A stretch of DNA of 64,000 nucleotides from the NCBI RefSeq assembly GCF_003480915.1, contig NZ_QUKD01000011.1, positions 1 to 64,000 on the forward strand, written 5' to 3'. Positions 1-9,524 of this stretch are shown piece after piece; position 1 is the stretch's first letter; each line of letters starts with the position of its first letter. The position numbers and the translations under genes are program-made. This stretch comes from Parabacteroides sp. TM07-1AC. Its GTDB lineage: Bacteria > Bacteroidota > Bacteroidia > Bacteroidales > Tannerellaceae. A model generated the notes under the pieces. It was not told the DNA's origin and ran no database searches. It was given only the letters and a program-made list of their open reading frames with translations.

Positions 1-165
1 GACGTACTCGATACTGCCAAATGGGAAGGCCGTCTTGAAGGTCTTGCCGAAGGAAAAGCCGATGCTTTGCGTCAGACGGCAGTTAATATGAAACGTATGG
101 GAATGCCGACAGCCGACATTGTAACCTGCACAGGGTTGTCGGTAGAGGAAATCGAGAAGTTATAG
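1..165 (+). CDS. C-terminal fragment of a PD-(D/E)XK nuclease / transposase-like (Rpn-type) protein
   Basis: The frame is open from the first base to a TAG at 163-165, so the gene starts outside the window. The 54 visible residues have the polar G-rich stretch (GRLEGLAEGKADALRQ) and the ending 'TGLSVEEIEKL' that are typical of the C-termini of Rpn/PD-(D/E)XK transposase-family proteins in Bacteroidetes. The catalytic domain is not visible, so activity cannot be judged. A strong hairpin terminator follows 40 bases downstream. Confidence 0.7.
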   Translation, partial: DVLDTAKWEGRLEGLAEGKADALRQTAVNMKRMGMPTADIVTCTGLSVEEIEKL

Positions 166-205
166 AAATAATTGAGCCTATCCGAACATAAGCTATCAAA
201 ATAAC

Positions 206-242
206 AAAATCCCCGGTCTCAAGGAACTGAGCCGGGGATTTT
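206..242. terminator. Bidirectional rho-independent terminator
   Basis: Perfect 11-bp arms AAAATCCCCGG (206-216) and CCGGGGATTTT (232-242), with a further CTCA/TGAG inner pairing. The A-run on one side and T-run on the other let it work for the plus-strand gene ending at 165 and the minus-strand gene ending at 289. Confidence 0.85.
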
Positions 243-288
243 CTGTAGTTTGGCATTTGAATTATAGGGAGTTGTTATTTTTGGTCCG

Positions 289-1665
289 TTATGCGTAGCC
301 GTTCAGCATTCCGTAGAAATACATCGGCTTTAATATGTAAACTTTCAGTAACCAGGCTGCCCATTGTTCTTTTGATGTGTCCAACATCGTGAACGGGAAT
401 GAAGTTGCCGGTTTTTTATCATAATCGAACTCGCACAAAAGCACGTGTCCATAGTCTGTAACGATCGGGCAGGCTGCATATCCGTTGTATTTCTCAACAG
501 GTTCTTTGCCTTCCATCAGCGAGATCAGGTTCTTGGCAGCGATCGGCACTTGCATGCGTACGGCGGCAGATGTCTTACTGGTCGGTATGCCGGCTACATC
601 TCCCAAAGAGACAATGTTCGGATACGTTTTATGTACCAGTGTCGTTTTATCGACCATCACCCAGGCTTCGGCAGCCAGCTTGCCTTCCGTCCATCCCAGT
701 CCGGCTTCGCGAACGAAATCAGGAGCCGACATAGGAGGTGCGAAGTGGAAGAAATCGTAATCTTCTATGAAAGGAGTGATTACTTTTTCTTCTCCGACTG
801 TTTCTACCTTTTCAAAATGTACTTGTTTGGCTGCTGTATCGACACCTTTTACACGCACATTGAGATTGATCGGAATATTGCGTTCCTTATAAATCTCCAG
901 TAGACGGGGAGTATAGAAAGGAATATCATACAGCTCTTTGGATGCTGTGAAGTAATCCAGTTTAAGCTTATCCCGTGTACCCTGTTTGCGGCTGTAATCG
1001 TCTGTCAGCAAACAAATCTTTTTCGGTGCCCCTCCGCATTTGTGTTTCGTGTATGTATCGGTGTAGATACCACGGCCACCTGTTTTAGAGAATTCCTGGA
1101 GCGCTTTCCAGGTTTTTTGTGCACCTTCGAAATCATATATACTGTGAGCGTTTCCCACTCCCAAAGTATCGTGTGTAATCCCTTCTACCTTTTCCCAGTT
1201 TGTCTGCACTCCCGGAGTCAGGACCAGAAAGTCGTAAGCGACCTTTCCGTTGTTGTTAGTTGTTACCAGGTTCATCACCGGGTCGACTGCTGCAACCGAA
1301 TCTTTAATCCATTTTACTCCGTCAGGAATACAGTTCTCTTGTTTTTTCCAAACGTCGTCCGGTTGATAAACACCGGAAGCTATCAAAGTAAAACCAGGCT
1401 GGTAGAACTGTCGATCGCTTGGATCTATCAGTGTGATATCCGGCTTATCCAGCCAGTGCATCAAACGTGCAGCCATACTGAGCCCGGCTGCCCCTCCACC
1501 GATAACTACGATCTTTCCTTTTGCATTACTTGAGAATGCGTGAGCTTTTTGTGTACCCACAGCGGTTGTAATTCCCGCTGCTGTTAATATTTTGAGGAAA
1601 TGGCGGCGACTGATTCCCTGCCTTTCCAATTCTTCCAGTTGTTCTTCCAGATCGTGTTTCATCAT
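289..1665 (-). CDS. Tat-exported NAD(P)/FAD-dependent oxidoreductase, sulfide:quinone reductase-like
   Basis: 458 aa. The N-terminus has a twin-arginine motif, SRRHFLK (about residues 19-25), followed by a short hydrophobic stretch, so export by the Tat system is predicted. The FAD-binding Rossmann motif VVIGGGAAGLS lies near residues 53-63. The segment KCGGAPKKICLL around residues 208-219, and a C-terminal stretch rich in aromatic and Pro residues ending YFYGMLNGYA, are typical of type II sulfide:quinone oxidoreductases, where Cys residues handle sulfide sulfur. Related FCSD-type flavoproteins look similar, so the substrate is inferred. It is a single gene, with no cytochrome partner in view. 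Of the two adjacent ATGs (1665 and 1662) the first was taken. Confidence 0.8.
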   Translation of the reverse strand: MMKHDLEEQLEELERQGISRRHFLKILTAAGITTAVGTQKAHAFSSNAKGKIVVIGGGAAGLSMAARLMHWLDKPDITLIDPSDRQFYQPGFTLIASGVYQPDDVWKKQENCIPDGVKWIKDSVAAVDPVMNLVTTNNNGKVAYDFLVLTPGVQTNWEKVEGITHDTLGVGNAHSIYDFEGAQKTWKALQEFSKTGGRGIYTDTYTKHKCGGAPKKICLLTDDYSRKQGTRDKLKLDYFTASKELYDIPFYTPRLLEIYKERNIPINLNVRVKGVDTAAKQVHFEKVETVGEEKVITPFIEDYDFFHFAPPMSAPDFVREAGLGWTEGKLAAEAWVMVDKTTLVHKTYPNIVSLGDVAGIPTSKTSAAVRMQVPIAAKNLISLMEGKEPVEKYNGYAACPIVTDYGHVLLCEFDYDKKPATSFPFTMLDTSKEQWAAWLLKVYILKPMYFYGMLNGYA

Positions 1666-1868
1666 GCCTATAGAAATTAAGATTCAATTGCACCGGCAAA
1701 GGAAGTACATTTGGAAATACATCAGCTAAAAAAGACTACTACACTACTTGCACAAATGATGTGTGTGGAGAAAAAGAGTACATCAGGGCTTTCTCATGGC
1801 TATTACAATAGAGGTTAAGTGTTTGATATATACGTTCTTGTGAAAACGTCAATTCTAGAAAATACTTT

Positions 1869-3944
1869 TTAGTAATTCATGAGGAAATCGATCAGATTGG
1901 TATCGCTGTCAAGGGACAGGCGCTTTCTTAAACGGTACCGTCGTAATTCTATCGCACGTACTGATACGTTTAACAGGGATGCGATTTCTTTTGTGGAGAG
2001 ATTCATACGGAGCAGGCAACAGATACGTAAGTCTCCGCTCGTTATATCGGAATATTGTTGGCGCAGCCGGTCGATGAAATTCTGATGTGCGCTGTTGAAA
2101 TGTGTTTCGAACAGTACCCAGTCTGCCTGGTCGTTCAGCGATTCTTCCATCAGGTTTTTCATACGGTTGTAGAGTTTGTTCGGATAACGGTCACCGAGTG
2201 TTTCTTTCTGCTGTTCCAGTTCGTCCAGCAGTTTCTGTACGGCCTGGTTTCTTTTTACCAGCGCGGAGGTCTGTAAGGTGAGTTCGTTATTCTTGTTTTG
2301 CAGTTCAGCTTCCAGCATCCTGCTTTTCATCTGCTGGATCTTCTGTTCTTCCGCCTGTCGTTTGGCTTCCTGCTTGCTCTTCTCTTCCCGTTGCAGGTTT
2401 TTCAGATGATAACTGAGTGTATATTTACCGATCAAAGCGATGGATATGATATAAAGAAGCCATGCCCATATCGTATTATACCAGGGAGGACGGACAGTGA
2501 TCGGGACGGATATCTCCAGATACGGCCCTTTTACCACATATTTGCGGATTTTGAGAATGTATTTTCCCTCCGGCAATTGCAGGAAAGATATCTCCCCGCC
2601 TTTTTGCCAGGGTGACCAGGTGGATGAAACACCTTCTATCATGTAACTGATCTGATGGTTCGGAGTGAAGATCGTGCTTCCGACATAGATGGAAAATTCC
2701 TGGAAATTGTAAGGAAGGGATATCTTCTCCGTATTGACTGGCAGGTGGTGTACGCCGTGTTTGTCGATGTATTTTATTTCAGAGATCTGCAGAGGCGTAC
2801 CGGGTCCCAGGCTGCCTTCTATCAGCTCACGTATATTGACCAGCAGGATGCCCTGCATGGCTGATATCAGATGAAGTGAATCATTCAAAGGATATATCTT
2901 CCGGTCCCTGCTCACCATGTTCATGTTGTAATTGTTGAGCAGCAGACGGCATTTCAATGTCCCTTTTCCCGAGTCGTTATGGAAAAGGCCGGCTTCGTTT
3001 TTGAAACAGAGCCAGTACATATTTTCTCCGATCGGATAGATTTGTTCCGCATCGGCAAACTCTCCTAACGATTCAGGGTCATTGAACACGTTCCCTACGC
3101 GGAGCGAGTCGAATACGCTGTTCTGCGGTAAGAGATGGAACGTTTCTTTCTTGATGTCGACCGGCTCAAAATTATCGCCGCCGCTTAATGTCCTTTTGAA
3201 ATATCCTACATTGGTCTGGATATATAATGTGTCATTGAATAATGTGGCGTTTTTCAGTTTCCCTATCTGGCTGCGTTTGCCCAGCATAACGACAGGAGGT
3301 TCGAATGTTATTTGCGAGATGCCGTTATCGAAAGCGATCCATATCTGTTGCGCATCCTGGATACAGATGGCACGCACGATGTTGTCGGGCAATGACTGGT
3401 CGTGGGTTGACAGATGTCGTAAAATGGTTCCGTCGGGACTGGTAATGTATAACCCGTTATTGGTCGTACCGATGAAGTACAGGTCGTTTATCGTGGTAAA
3501 GACGGAAGGCTGGGCATGCAATATCTCGTCAGGGAGAATGAACGGGATAGAGACAGGAGGTTCTTTGAATTTGACTTCTGCCGGTATTTTGGAAAGTTTC
3601 TGGTAACGCATCACCCCGAGGTGATCGCGGGTCCATCCGCCGAAAGAGCTTTCGCTGATCGTGTAGATCGTATCATTGAGGAATGTAACGCCGTTTATAA
3701 TGGATTTGTCGGGAGTTTCGTAATGCTTCCAGGTATTCCCGTCGAATGTAAGCAGCCCGGAATTGTTGGCTACGTAGAGTACACCGTCGGATGCGACGGA
3801 TAATCCCCAGTTCTGACAACTGGCTTTATAATCGTCTACCGTAAAGTTTTTAATGAATAAATTAGGGACGGCTACCGAGGCATGCACAACGAAGAATGTC
3901 AGCATGAATGTCAGGAACAATATCGGTAGTCTGTACATAGGCAC
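1869..3944 (-). CDS. Membrane-bound Y_Y_Y-domain sensor with C-terminal LuxR-type HTH
   Basis: 691 aa. It has a signal peptide (about 1-23), a beta-propeller-like periplasmic sensor (about 30-390) and a Y_Y_Y-type Ig-like domain (about 405-485; see YMIEGVSSTWSPW and EGKYILKIR). One transmembrane helix follows (about 490-510), then a charged coiled coil (about 515-585) and a C-terminal helix-turn-helix (STKEIASLLNVSVRAIELRR, about 650-670). There is no kinase or receiver domain, unlike the Bacteroides hybrid two-component systems with the same periplasmic part, so the sensor would be joined directly to DNA binding. The ligand is unknown. It is monocistronic and downstream of carB in the same direction. 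Confidence 0.8.
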   Translation of the reverse strand: MPMYRLPILFLTFMLTFFVVHASVAVPNLFIKNFTVDDYKASCQNWGLSVASDGVLYVANNSGLLTFDGNTWKHYETPDKSIINGVTFLNDTIYTISESSFGGWTRDHLGVMRYQKLSKIPAEVKFKEPPVSIPFILPDEILHAQPSVFTTINDLYFIGTTNNGLYITSPDGTILRHLSTHDQSLPDNIVRAICIQDAQQIWIAFDNGISQITFEPPVVMLGKRSQIGKLKNATLFNDTLYIQTNVGYFKRTLSGGDNFEPVDIKKETFHLLPQNSVFDSLRVGNVFNDPESLGEFADAEQIYPIGENMYWLCFKNEAGLFHNDSGKGTLKCRLLLNNYNMNMVSRDRKIYPLNDSLHLISAMQGILLVNIRELIEGSLGPGTPLQISEIKYIDKHGVHHLPVNTEKISLPYNFQEFSIYVGSTIFTPNHQISYMIEGVSSTWSPWQKGGEISFLQLPEGKYILKIRKYVVKGPYLEISVPITVRPPWYNTIWAWLLYIISIALIGKYTLSYHLKNLQREEKSKQEAKRQAEEQKIQQMKSRMLEAELQNKNNELTLQTSALVKRNQAVQKLLDELEQQKETLGDRYPNKLYNRMKNLMEESLNDQADWVLFETHFNSAHQNFIDRLRQQYSDITSGDLRICCLLRMNLSTKEIASLLNVSVRAIELRRYRLRKRLSLDSDTNLIDFLMNY

Positions 3945-3960
3945 GAATTAAAATTAAACA

Positions 3961-3991
3961 TGTAGAGACAGAGTAAATCCCTGTCTCTACA
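3961..3991 (-). terminator. Hairpin after carB / in the leader of the Y_Y_Y regulator
   Basis: Inverted repeat TGTAGAGACAG (3961-3971) / CTGTCTCTACA (3981-3991). On the minus strand it lies between carB and the regulator gene and is followed by a T-rich stretch. It also sits downstream of a -7-like element at 4004-4011, so it could act in the regulator's leader. Confidence 0.55.
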
Positions 3992-4003
3992 GTATTATGA
4001 CCA

Positions 4004-4011
4004 CAAATATA
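4004..4011 (-). promoter_or_regulatory. Bacteroidetes-type -7 box for the Y_Y_Y regulator
   Basis: The minus strand reads TATATTTG, matching TAnnTTTG. No convincing -33 TTTG is seen; that position would fall in the last codons of carB. Confidence 0.4.
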
Positions 4012-4025
4012 CTAAAAATATTTGC

Positions 4026-7000
4026 TTATTTGTAATCCTGCCAATCTTTGATTTGGATATCTTTTACATCCATCGTACAGAATGCTTCGATAAATGCGCT
4101 AGCCAAACGTGCGTTGGTAATCAATGGAATATTATGGTCGATAGCAGCACGGCGGATCTTGTAACCGTTGGTCAGCTCGCGTTTGCTATGATCTTTCGGG
4201 ATATTTACAACCAGTTCGAATGTGTGGTTGCTGAACATATCCATGATATTCAAGTCTCCCTGCTCATCCGGCCAGCATACGGCTGTCGCTTCGATACCGT
4301 TGTCGTTCAGGAATTTAGCAGTACCTGCAGTACCGAAAATCTTGTATCCCTTAGAGCTCAGCATGCGGCAAGGTTCCAGCAGGTCTACTTTACTCTTTGC
4401 TGCACCTGAAGAAACCAGGACATTCTTTTTAGGAATGTTGTTGCCTACGGCGATCATGGCAGACAGCAATGCTTCGTTGAAGTCGTCGCCGATACAACCT
4501 ACTTCACCGGTAGAACTCATATCCACACCCAGTACAGGGTCTGCCTTGTGCAGACGGGCGAATGAGAACTGAGAAGCCTTTACACCGATCCAATCGATAT
4601 CGAAAGCGCTCTTGTCCGGTTTTGTATAAGGAGCGTCCAGCATGATGCGGGTGGCAGTTTCGATGAAGTTGCGTTTCAGTACTTTTGAAACGAACGGGAA
4701 ACTACGTGATGCACGCAGGTTACATTCGATTACCTTCACGTCGTTGTTCTTAGCCAGGAACTGGATATTGAACGGTCCGCTGATGTTCAACTCCTTGGCG
4801 ATCATCTTGCTAACCTTCTTGATGCGGCGTGCTGTTTCGAAGTAAATCTTCTGAGCCGGGAATACCAGTGTAGCGTCACCGGAGTGAACACCGGCAAACT
4901 CGATATGTTCGGAGATAGCGTATTCAACCACTTCGCCGTTCATCGCTACTGCGTCGAACTCTACTTCTTTGGCTCCCTGCAGGAACTCGGATACAACCAC
5001 CGGATATTCTTTAGATACCTTAGCAGCCAGATCCAGGAATTCGATCATCTGTTCCTTGTTGTGGCAAACGTTCATGGCAGCACCTGAAAGTACATAAGAA
5101 GGACGGATCAGGATCGGGAAGCCTACCTTTTCGATGAAGCCGTCGATCTCTTCCATACTGGTCAACTCTGCCCATGCCGGCTGGTCGATACCCAGTGTAT
5201 CCAACATGGCTGAGAATTTATGGCGGTTTTCAGCGCGGTCGATAGACAGCGGAGAAGTACCCAGTACCGGCACATTCTGACGATACAGCTTCATTGCCAG
5301 GTTGTTCGGGATCTGTCCGCCTACGGATACGATCACACCCTTCGGCATTTCCAGGTCCATTACGTCGAGTACACGTTCGAAAGAAAGTTCGTCGAAGTAC
5401 AGACGGTCGCACATATCGTAGTCGGTAGAAACCGTTTCCGGGTTGTAGTTGATCATGATCGACTTGTAACCCAGCTTACGTGCAGTCTGTGCAGCGTTCA
5501 CCGAACACCAGTCGAACTCTACGGAAGAACCGATGCGGTAAGCACCTGATCCCAGGATCACCACGCTCTTGTCATTCTTATAGTAAGGGATATCATGTTC
5601 GCTACCGTCGTATGTCATATACAGGTAGTTAGTCAGTTCCGGATGTTCCGAAGCGATCGTGTTGATACGTTTTACGCTCGGCAGGACACCCAGTTTCTTA
5701 CGCAGGTTACGTACACGGATGTTTTCTTTTTCCATGTTGCCTTCCGGATTTTCTACATAACGTGCAATCTGGAAGTCGGAGAAGCCCAGGCGTTTAGCTT
5801 CTTTCAGAACATCTTCGGGCAGATCTTCGATTTTGTTGTATTGAGATAATACTTTCGTATAATCTACGATGTTTTTCAAACCGTTCAGGAACCACGGAGT
5901 GATCTTTGACAGTTCGTGGATACGTTCTACTGTGTAACCTTCTTCCAATGCTTTTGCAACGGCGAAGATACGCAGGTCGGTCGGGTTGGCCAGTGCATCG
6001 TCCAGGTTGTCGAATTCCAGGTCGTTGTTTCCAACGAAACCGTGCATACCCTGTCCGATCATACGCAGACCTTTCTGCATAATCTCTTCGAAGCTCTTAC
6101 CGATCGACATGATCTCGCCGACAGACTTCATGCTTGAACCGATCAGGCGGCTTACACCAACGAACTTGGTCAAGTCCCAACGCGGGATCTTCACGATCAT
6201 ATAGTCTACTTCCGGAGCTTTATAAGCAGAGTTCGGAGTACCCATTTCGCCGATTTCATCGAGGCTATAGCCTAATGCCAGCTTGGCAGCAACGAATGCC
6301 AGGGGATAACCGCTTGCTTTGGAAGCCAGTGCAGAAGAACGGCTCAGGCGGGCGTTTACTTCGATCACACGGTAGTCGCAAGTGTCGGAATTGAATGCAT
6401 ATTGGATGTTACATTCGCCCACGATACCCAGGTGGCGGATTGTTTTGGTCGACAGTTCTTTCAGCAGATCCAGTTCCTTGTCTGTCAGAGAGCAGGTAGG
6501 AGCCACTACGATACTTTCACCGGTATGTACGCCCAGCGGGTCTACATTTTCCATGCTTACCACCGTGAAGCAATGGTCGTTCTTATCGCGGATTACTTCG
6601 AATTCAATTTCTTTCCAGCCTTTCAATGATTCTTCTACCAGGATCTGTGAAGAATAAGCGAAAGCGCTTTCAGCCAGCGTGCGCAGCTCTGCTTCGTCTT
6701 TGCAGATACCGCTACCCATACCTCCCAGGGCATAAGCAGAACGGATCATTACCGGGAAACCGATCTTGTAGGCAGCTTTCACTGCATCTTCCATCGTTTC
6801 AACAGCCTGGCTTATCGGAGTTTTTACGTCGATTTCATTCAGTTTCTTTACAAACAGGTCGCGGTCTTCTGTATACATGATAGCTTCAACAGAAGTACCC
6901 AGTACCTTTACACCATATTTGGCGAGTGTGCCGCTGGTGTATAACTGAGTTCCGCAGTTCAGGGCAGTCTGGCCACCAAAAGCCAGCAGGATTCCGTCCG

Positions 7001-7244
7001 GTTGTTCTTTTTTGATTACTTCTTCAACAAAATACGGAGTGATAGGCAGGAAGTACACCTTGTCTGCTACCCCTTCGGATGTTTGAATAGTTGCAATGTT
7101 CGGATTCAGCAATACGGTACTGATACCTTCTTCTTTCAGTGCCTTTAATGCTTGTGAACCAGAGTAGTCAAACTCTCCGGCCTGTCCGATCTTCAGGGCA
7201 CCCGAGCCCAGAACAATCACCTTTTTGATTCCAATTTTCGACAT
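4026..7244 (-). CDS. carB: Carbamoyl-phosphate synthase large subunit
   Basis: 1072 aa, the normal length (E. coli CarB is 1073). It makes carbamoyl phosphate from ammonia (supplied by CarA), bicarbonate and two ATP, for pyrimidine and arginine synthesis. The two homologous halves are clear: VLGSGALKIGQAGEFDYSG at the N-terminus and VILGSGAYRIGSSVEFDWCS near residue 560. Each half carries an ATP-grasp domain. The C-terminal part (about 935-1072; FGTAGTAKFLNDNGI) is the MGS-like allosteric domain. carA is not next to it in this window. The start MSKIGIKKVIVLGSG is the standard family N-terminus. It is preceded by a promoter, leader ORF and terminator (7319-7515) that suggest transcription attenuation. 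Confidence 0.97.
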   Translation of the reverse strand: MSKIGIKKVIVLGSGALKIGQAGEFDYSGSQALKALKEEGISTVLLNPNIATIQTSEGVADKVYFLPITPYFVEEVIKKEQPDGILLAFGGQTALNCGTQLYTSGTLAKYGVKVLGTSVEAIMYTEDRDLFVKKLNEIDVKTPISQAVETMEDAVKAAYKIGFPVMIRSAYALGGMGSGICKDEAELRTLAESAFAYSSQILVEESLKGWKEIEFEVIRDKNDHCFTVVSMENVDPLGVHTGESIVVAPTCSLTDKELDLLKELSTKTIRHLGIVGECNIQYAFNSDTCDYRVIEVNARLSRSSALASKASGYPLAFVAAKLALGYSLDEIGEMGTPNSAYKAPEVDYMIVKIPRWDLTKFVGVSRLIGSSMKSVGEIMSIGKSFEEIMQKGLRMIGQGMHGFVGNNDLEFDNLDDALANPTDLRIFAVAKALEEGYTVERIHELSKITPWFLNGLKNIVDYTKVLSQYNKIEDLPEDVLKEAKRLGFSDFQIARYVENPEGNMEKENIRVRNLRKKLGVLPSVKRINTIASEHPELTNYLYMTYDGSEHDIPYYKNDKSVVILGSGAYRIGSSVEFDWCSVNAAQTARKLGYKSIMINYNPETVSTDYDMCDRLYFDELSFERVLDVMDLEMPKGVIVSVGGQIPNNLAMKLYRQNVPVLGTSPLSIDRAENRHKFSAMLDTLGIDQPAWAELTSMEEIDGFIEKVGFPILIRPSYVLSGAAMNVCHNKEQMIEFLDLAAKVSKEYPVVVSEFLQGAKEVEFDAVAMNGEVVEYAISEHIEFAGVHSGDATLVFPAQKIYFETARRIKKVSKMIAKELNISGPFNIQFLAKNNDVKVIECNLRASRSFPFVSKVLKRNFIETATRIMLDAPYTKPDKSAFDIDWIGVKASQFSFARLHKADPVLGVDMSSTGEVGCIGDDFNEALLSAMIAVGNNIPKKNVLVSSGAAKSKVDLLEPCRMLSSKGYKIFGTAGTAKFLNDNGIEATAVCWPDEQGDLNIMDMFSNHTFELVVNIPKDHSKRELTNGYKIRRAAIDHNIPLITNARLASAFIEAFCTMDVKDIQIKDWQDYK

Positions 7245-7318
7245 AGTAATTGGGTTGTTTTGTTTATTAATTGATTTTATAGAATGTTATACCTTAACTG
7301 ATCGCCGCTGCGGGACAC

Positions 7319-7352
7319 AAAAAAAATGCGTTAGTAAAAATAACCAACGCAT
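7319..7352 (-). terminator. Terminator/attenuator in the carB leader
   Basis: The minus strand forms ATGCGTT (7352-7346) / AACGCAT (7332-7326) with extra GT/AC pairing inside, followed at once by eight T residues (7326-7319). It lies 74 bases before the carB start but downstream of the promoter at 7484-7515, so it would stop carB transcription unless prevented from folding. Confidence 0.75.
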
Positions 7353-7353
7353 C

Positions 7354-7458
7354 TTATATTACCAAATGATAATCCCGTAAAGTAAAGAAATGAGCTTCAA
7401 TGTCCGGCGTTAAACCGGAAATAAACATCGGATTACACTTATGTATCTTATTCGTCAT
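7354..7458 (-). CDS. Putative 34-aa leader peptide upstream of carB
   Basis: ATG at 7458, TAA at 7356-7354. The peptide begins MTNKIHKCNP and ends LRDYHLVI. A purine-rich AAGGAAGAG precedes the ATG by about 5 bases. The stop codon ends one base before the terminator stem, so a ribosome finishing this ORF would cover the left arm and block hairpin formation. The mRNA is U-rich near the end of the ORF, and an internal TCCGG/CCGGA hairpin (7403-7419) could pause polymerase. This resembles the UTP-sensed pyrBI/pyrE attenuators of enterobacteria, but the sequence is not recognised and translation is inferred. Confidence 0.55.
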   Translation of the reverse strand: MTNKIHKCNPMFISGLTPDIEAHFFTLRDYHLVI

Positions 7459-7483
7459 GAAACTCTTCCTTGCAAAATTTCGG

Positions 7484-7515
7484 CAAAGATAGGGGATATA
7501 ATTTAATTGTGCAAT
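7484..7515 (-). promoter_or_regulatory. carB promoter
   Basis: The minus strand reads ATTG (7515-7512), 20 bases, then TATCTTTG (7491-7484). This is a full Bacteroidetes -33/-7 promoter. It places the start of transcription near 7475, before the leader ORF. Confidence 0.75.
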
Positions 7516-7536
7516 AAAAATGAAGGAATCATGGCT

Positions 7537-9357
7537 TTAAAATGACTGCATTTGAAGAAGCTGATAGGCCTCTTCTTTCATTCGCTTGATTGTATCACTG
7601 TTCACTGCCGGTTTCTTTGTCAGTACGGAATGAGCTGCCAGCCGTAATTTCTCCGGATGGTAGTAGTCTGTTTCTGCATACAGTTTGGTCAGCCGATAAT
7701 ATGTTTCGATCTGTTCCGGTAAGATATGCAGGCATTTCAATAGATATTTCTCCGCCTGTTTGTAAAGTCCGAGTTGCTGATGGCTTTCTGCCAGGATATA
7801 ATAAAATTCAGGATCGGCACTTAGGCGGATCGCCCGGCGGCTCCAGACGATAGCGTCGGAATATTGTCCGCATCGCATAAAGCACCTGGATCCTTCCTGC
7901 AGGAAGGCAACCTGATGGGAGAGACGGGGGTACAGGCATAGGTATCCTTGTGCCGCTATCTTTTGCTCATCTTTTTGTCCCAGTGCCCGTACTATTTTCC
8001 ATTCTTTGTATGGTTCGTAATAGCCCCGCTGTCCGAAGAACAAGGTACAAGCGACTAATGCAGCAAATGTCCCGATATGCGGGCAGTTTTTGGGTGAAGA
8101 CTTTTCTGCCTGTTCAGGGCGCGTGACACACATGGCTGAAAAGAAAATGAGCAATACCCAGAATGACGGTAGTTGCAGCGGATACGAATACATGGAGAAG
8201 AGCAGCAGCGCCAGCATTCCTCCGGTAGAGCCTACCTGTTTGTTCTTTAATCCGTAATACAGGCAGAAGCCTATCCAAAGAGCGAAAAGGAGTAACCCGA
8301 TCACTCCCAGTTCAAGTCCCAGTTGTAAATAGTCATTATAGGCGAATTTAGGGCAACCGGCAGCCATCAGTTCTGTTTCGGATGCTTTTCCCGATGTGAA
8401 ATATTCGGCTTGTGTCTGAGCGAATAATGCAGGAAAGCCTCCCAGCCCCGTACCTGTAAGAGGTTGGTTCAGAATGGCCTTGGTCGTTACGTTCCACATC
8501 AGCATCCGGTTGGCGGATTGGTCCGGATGGAAGATACCGCCCAGTGTAGGGAGGAAAGAAATAACCAAAAACAGGATGATACCCCCGAGAATTACGGTCT
8601 TGTTGTGTCTGATCACTCTCTTTTTCAGTAACGCCCATCCGGATTTCCGAAGGAAGAAAACCCAGCAACAGGAAGCTCCGGCAGCCAGCCATGCCGGTCG
8701 GCTGGCACCTCCGGGGAGTGCGATCAGAATAACTCCTATGGCAAAGACTGCCAGATAGAACACCATGGTTCTAAATTCCCACCAGGCCATCTTGTCGCAG
8801 TCACGGAATCGCAACGCTAGGTTGAGGCAGACAGGAAGGATGATCGCCAGATATCCGGAGAAAGGTGTCGGATTGAAAATAAGTCCGTCCGCCTTGAGAA
8901 GCGGGTGGGCTGTGGAGTCCGACCCGTATAAATGCCCCATTCCTCACATGGCTTCAAATATGCCCGTACATATAAGTATAGACATAAAAAAAAGCCTGAG
9001 TTCGGAATGGTTCTGCAGAATGGCACGCAGCATGAACCATAAAGTGCCCAATTGTCCGACAAAGAGGAGTCTTTCCGGTTGAGGATTCAGTTCGCGGTCA
9101 TAATTGAACAAAGTCAGTCCGATAAAAAGCAATAAAAGGCCGTCGGGTAATGAAAAAGTAAAATTACTTTTTTTTACGGTGGTTTCCATAAACAGGACAC
9201 TGAATGCTAGTAATAAAATAGAGAAATGAAACCAAAAAATCTTTCCGGTAATGGTTCCTTCTGCAATTTCCGGATTGGCAGCAAACACGATGCATAATAG
9301 TAACGCCCCACTCGTAGAGAGGGATAATAGTCGTAGATACTTAAATAAAACTTTCAT
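7537..9357 (-). pseudogene. WzyC (O-antigen ligase-like)/TPR membrane protein gene interrupted by an in-frame TGA
   Basis: Two open segments, 9357-8944 (137 aa) and 8940-7537 (467 aa), are in the same frame and separated only by TGA (8946-8944) and GGA. Together they match the intact paralogue at 18730-20550 (606 aa) end to end. At the break the paralogue reads EAVSGM and this gene reads EAM-stop-GM, so a Ser-type codon has become TGA. The joined product would have about 10-12 membrane helices, a WzyC-type periplasmic loop (RMLMWNVTTKAILNQPLTGT) and C-terminal TPR repeats. Loss of function is likely unless there is readthrough or restart at the ATG at 8940. The family includes O-antigen ligases/polymerases and PglL-type O-oligosaccharyltransferases. 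Confidence 0.75.
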
Positions 9358-9524
9358 CTTTAATTTATTTTAGGGTGATATCGGACTCTTCATCGTGGAC
9401 TTTTCAGCTCCTGCATAAAACATTTAAGAGATAAGAAGGGTTTGGATAATTAACAAATCGTCCAGGATTATCACAAAATTAGGAAAGAAAAACAGTTATT
9501 GACGGTTAATTCTTTACAAGATGG

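Noticed and set aside
4053..7000. Several long plus-strand frames opposite carB
   Set aside because: They are antisense shadows of a GC-balanced conserved gene, without promoters or protein features.
8944..8946. TGA in the WzyC gene read as selenocysteine
   Set aside because: The paralogue has an ordinary Ser there, no selenocysteine insertion element is visible, and Bacteroidales rarely use it.
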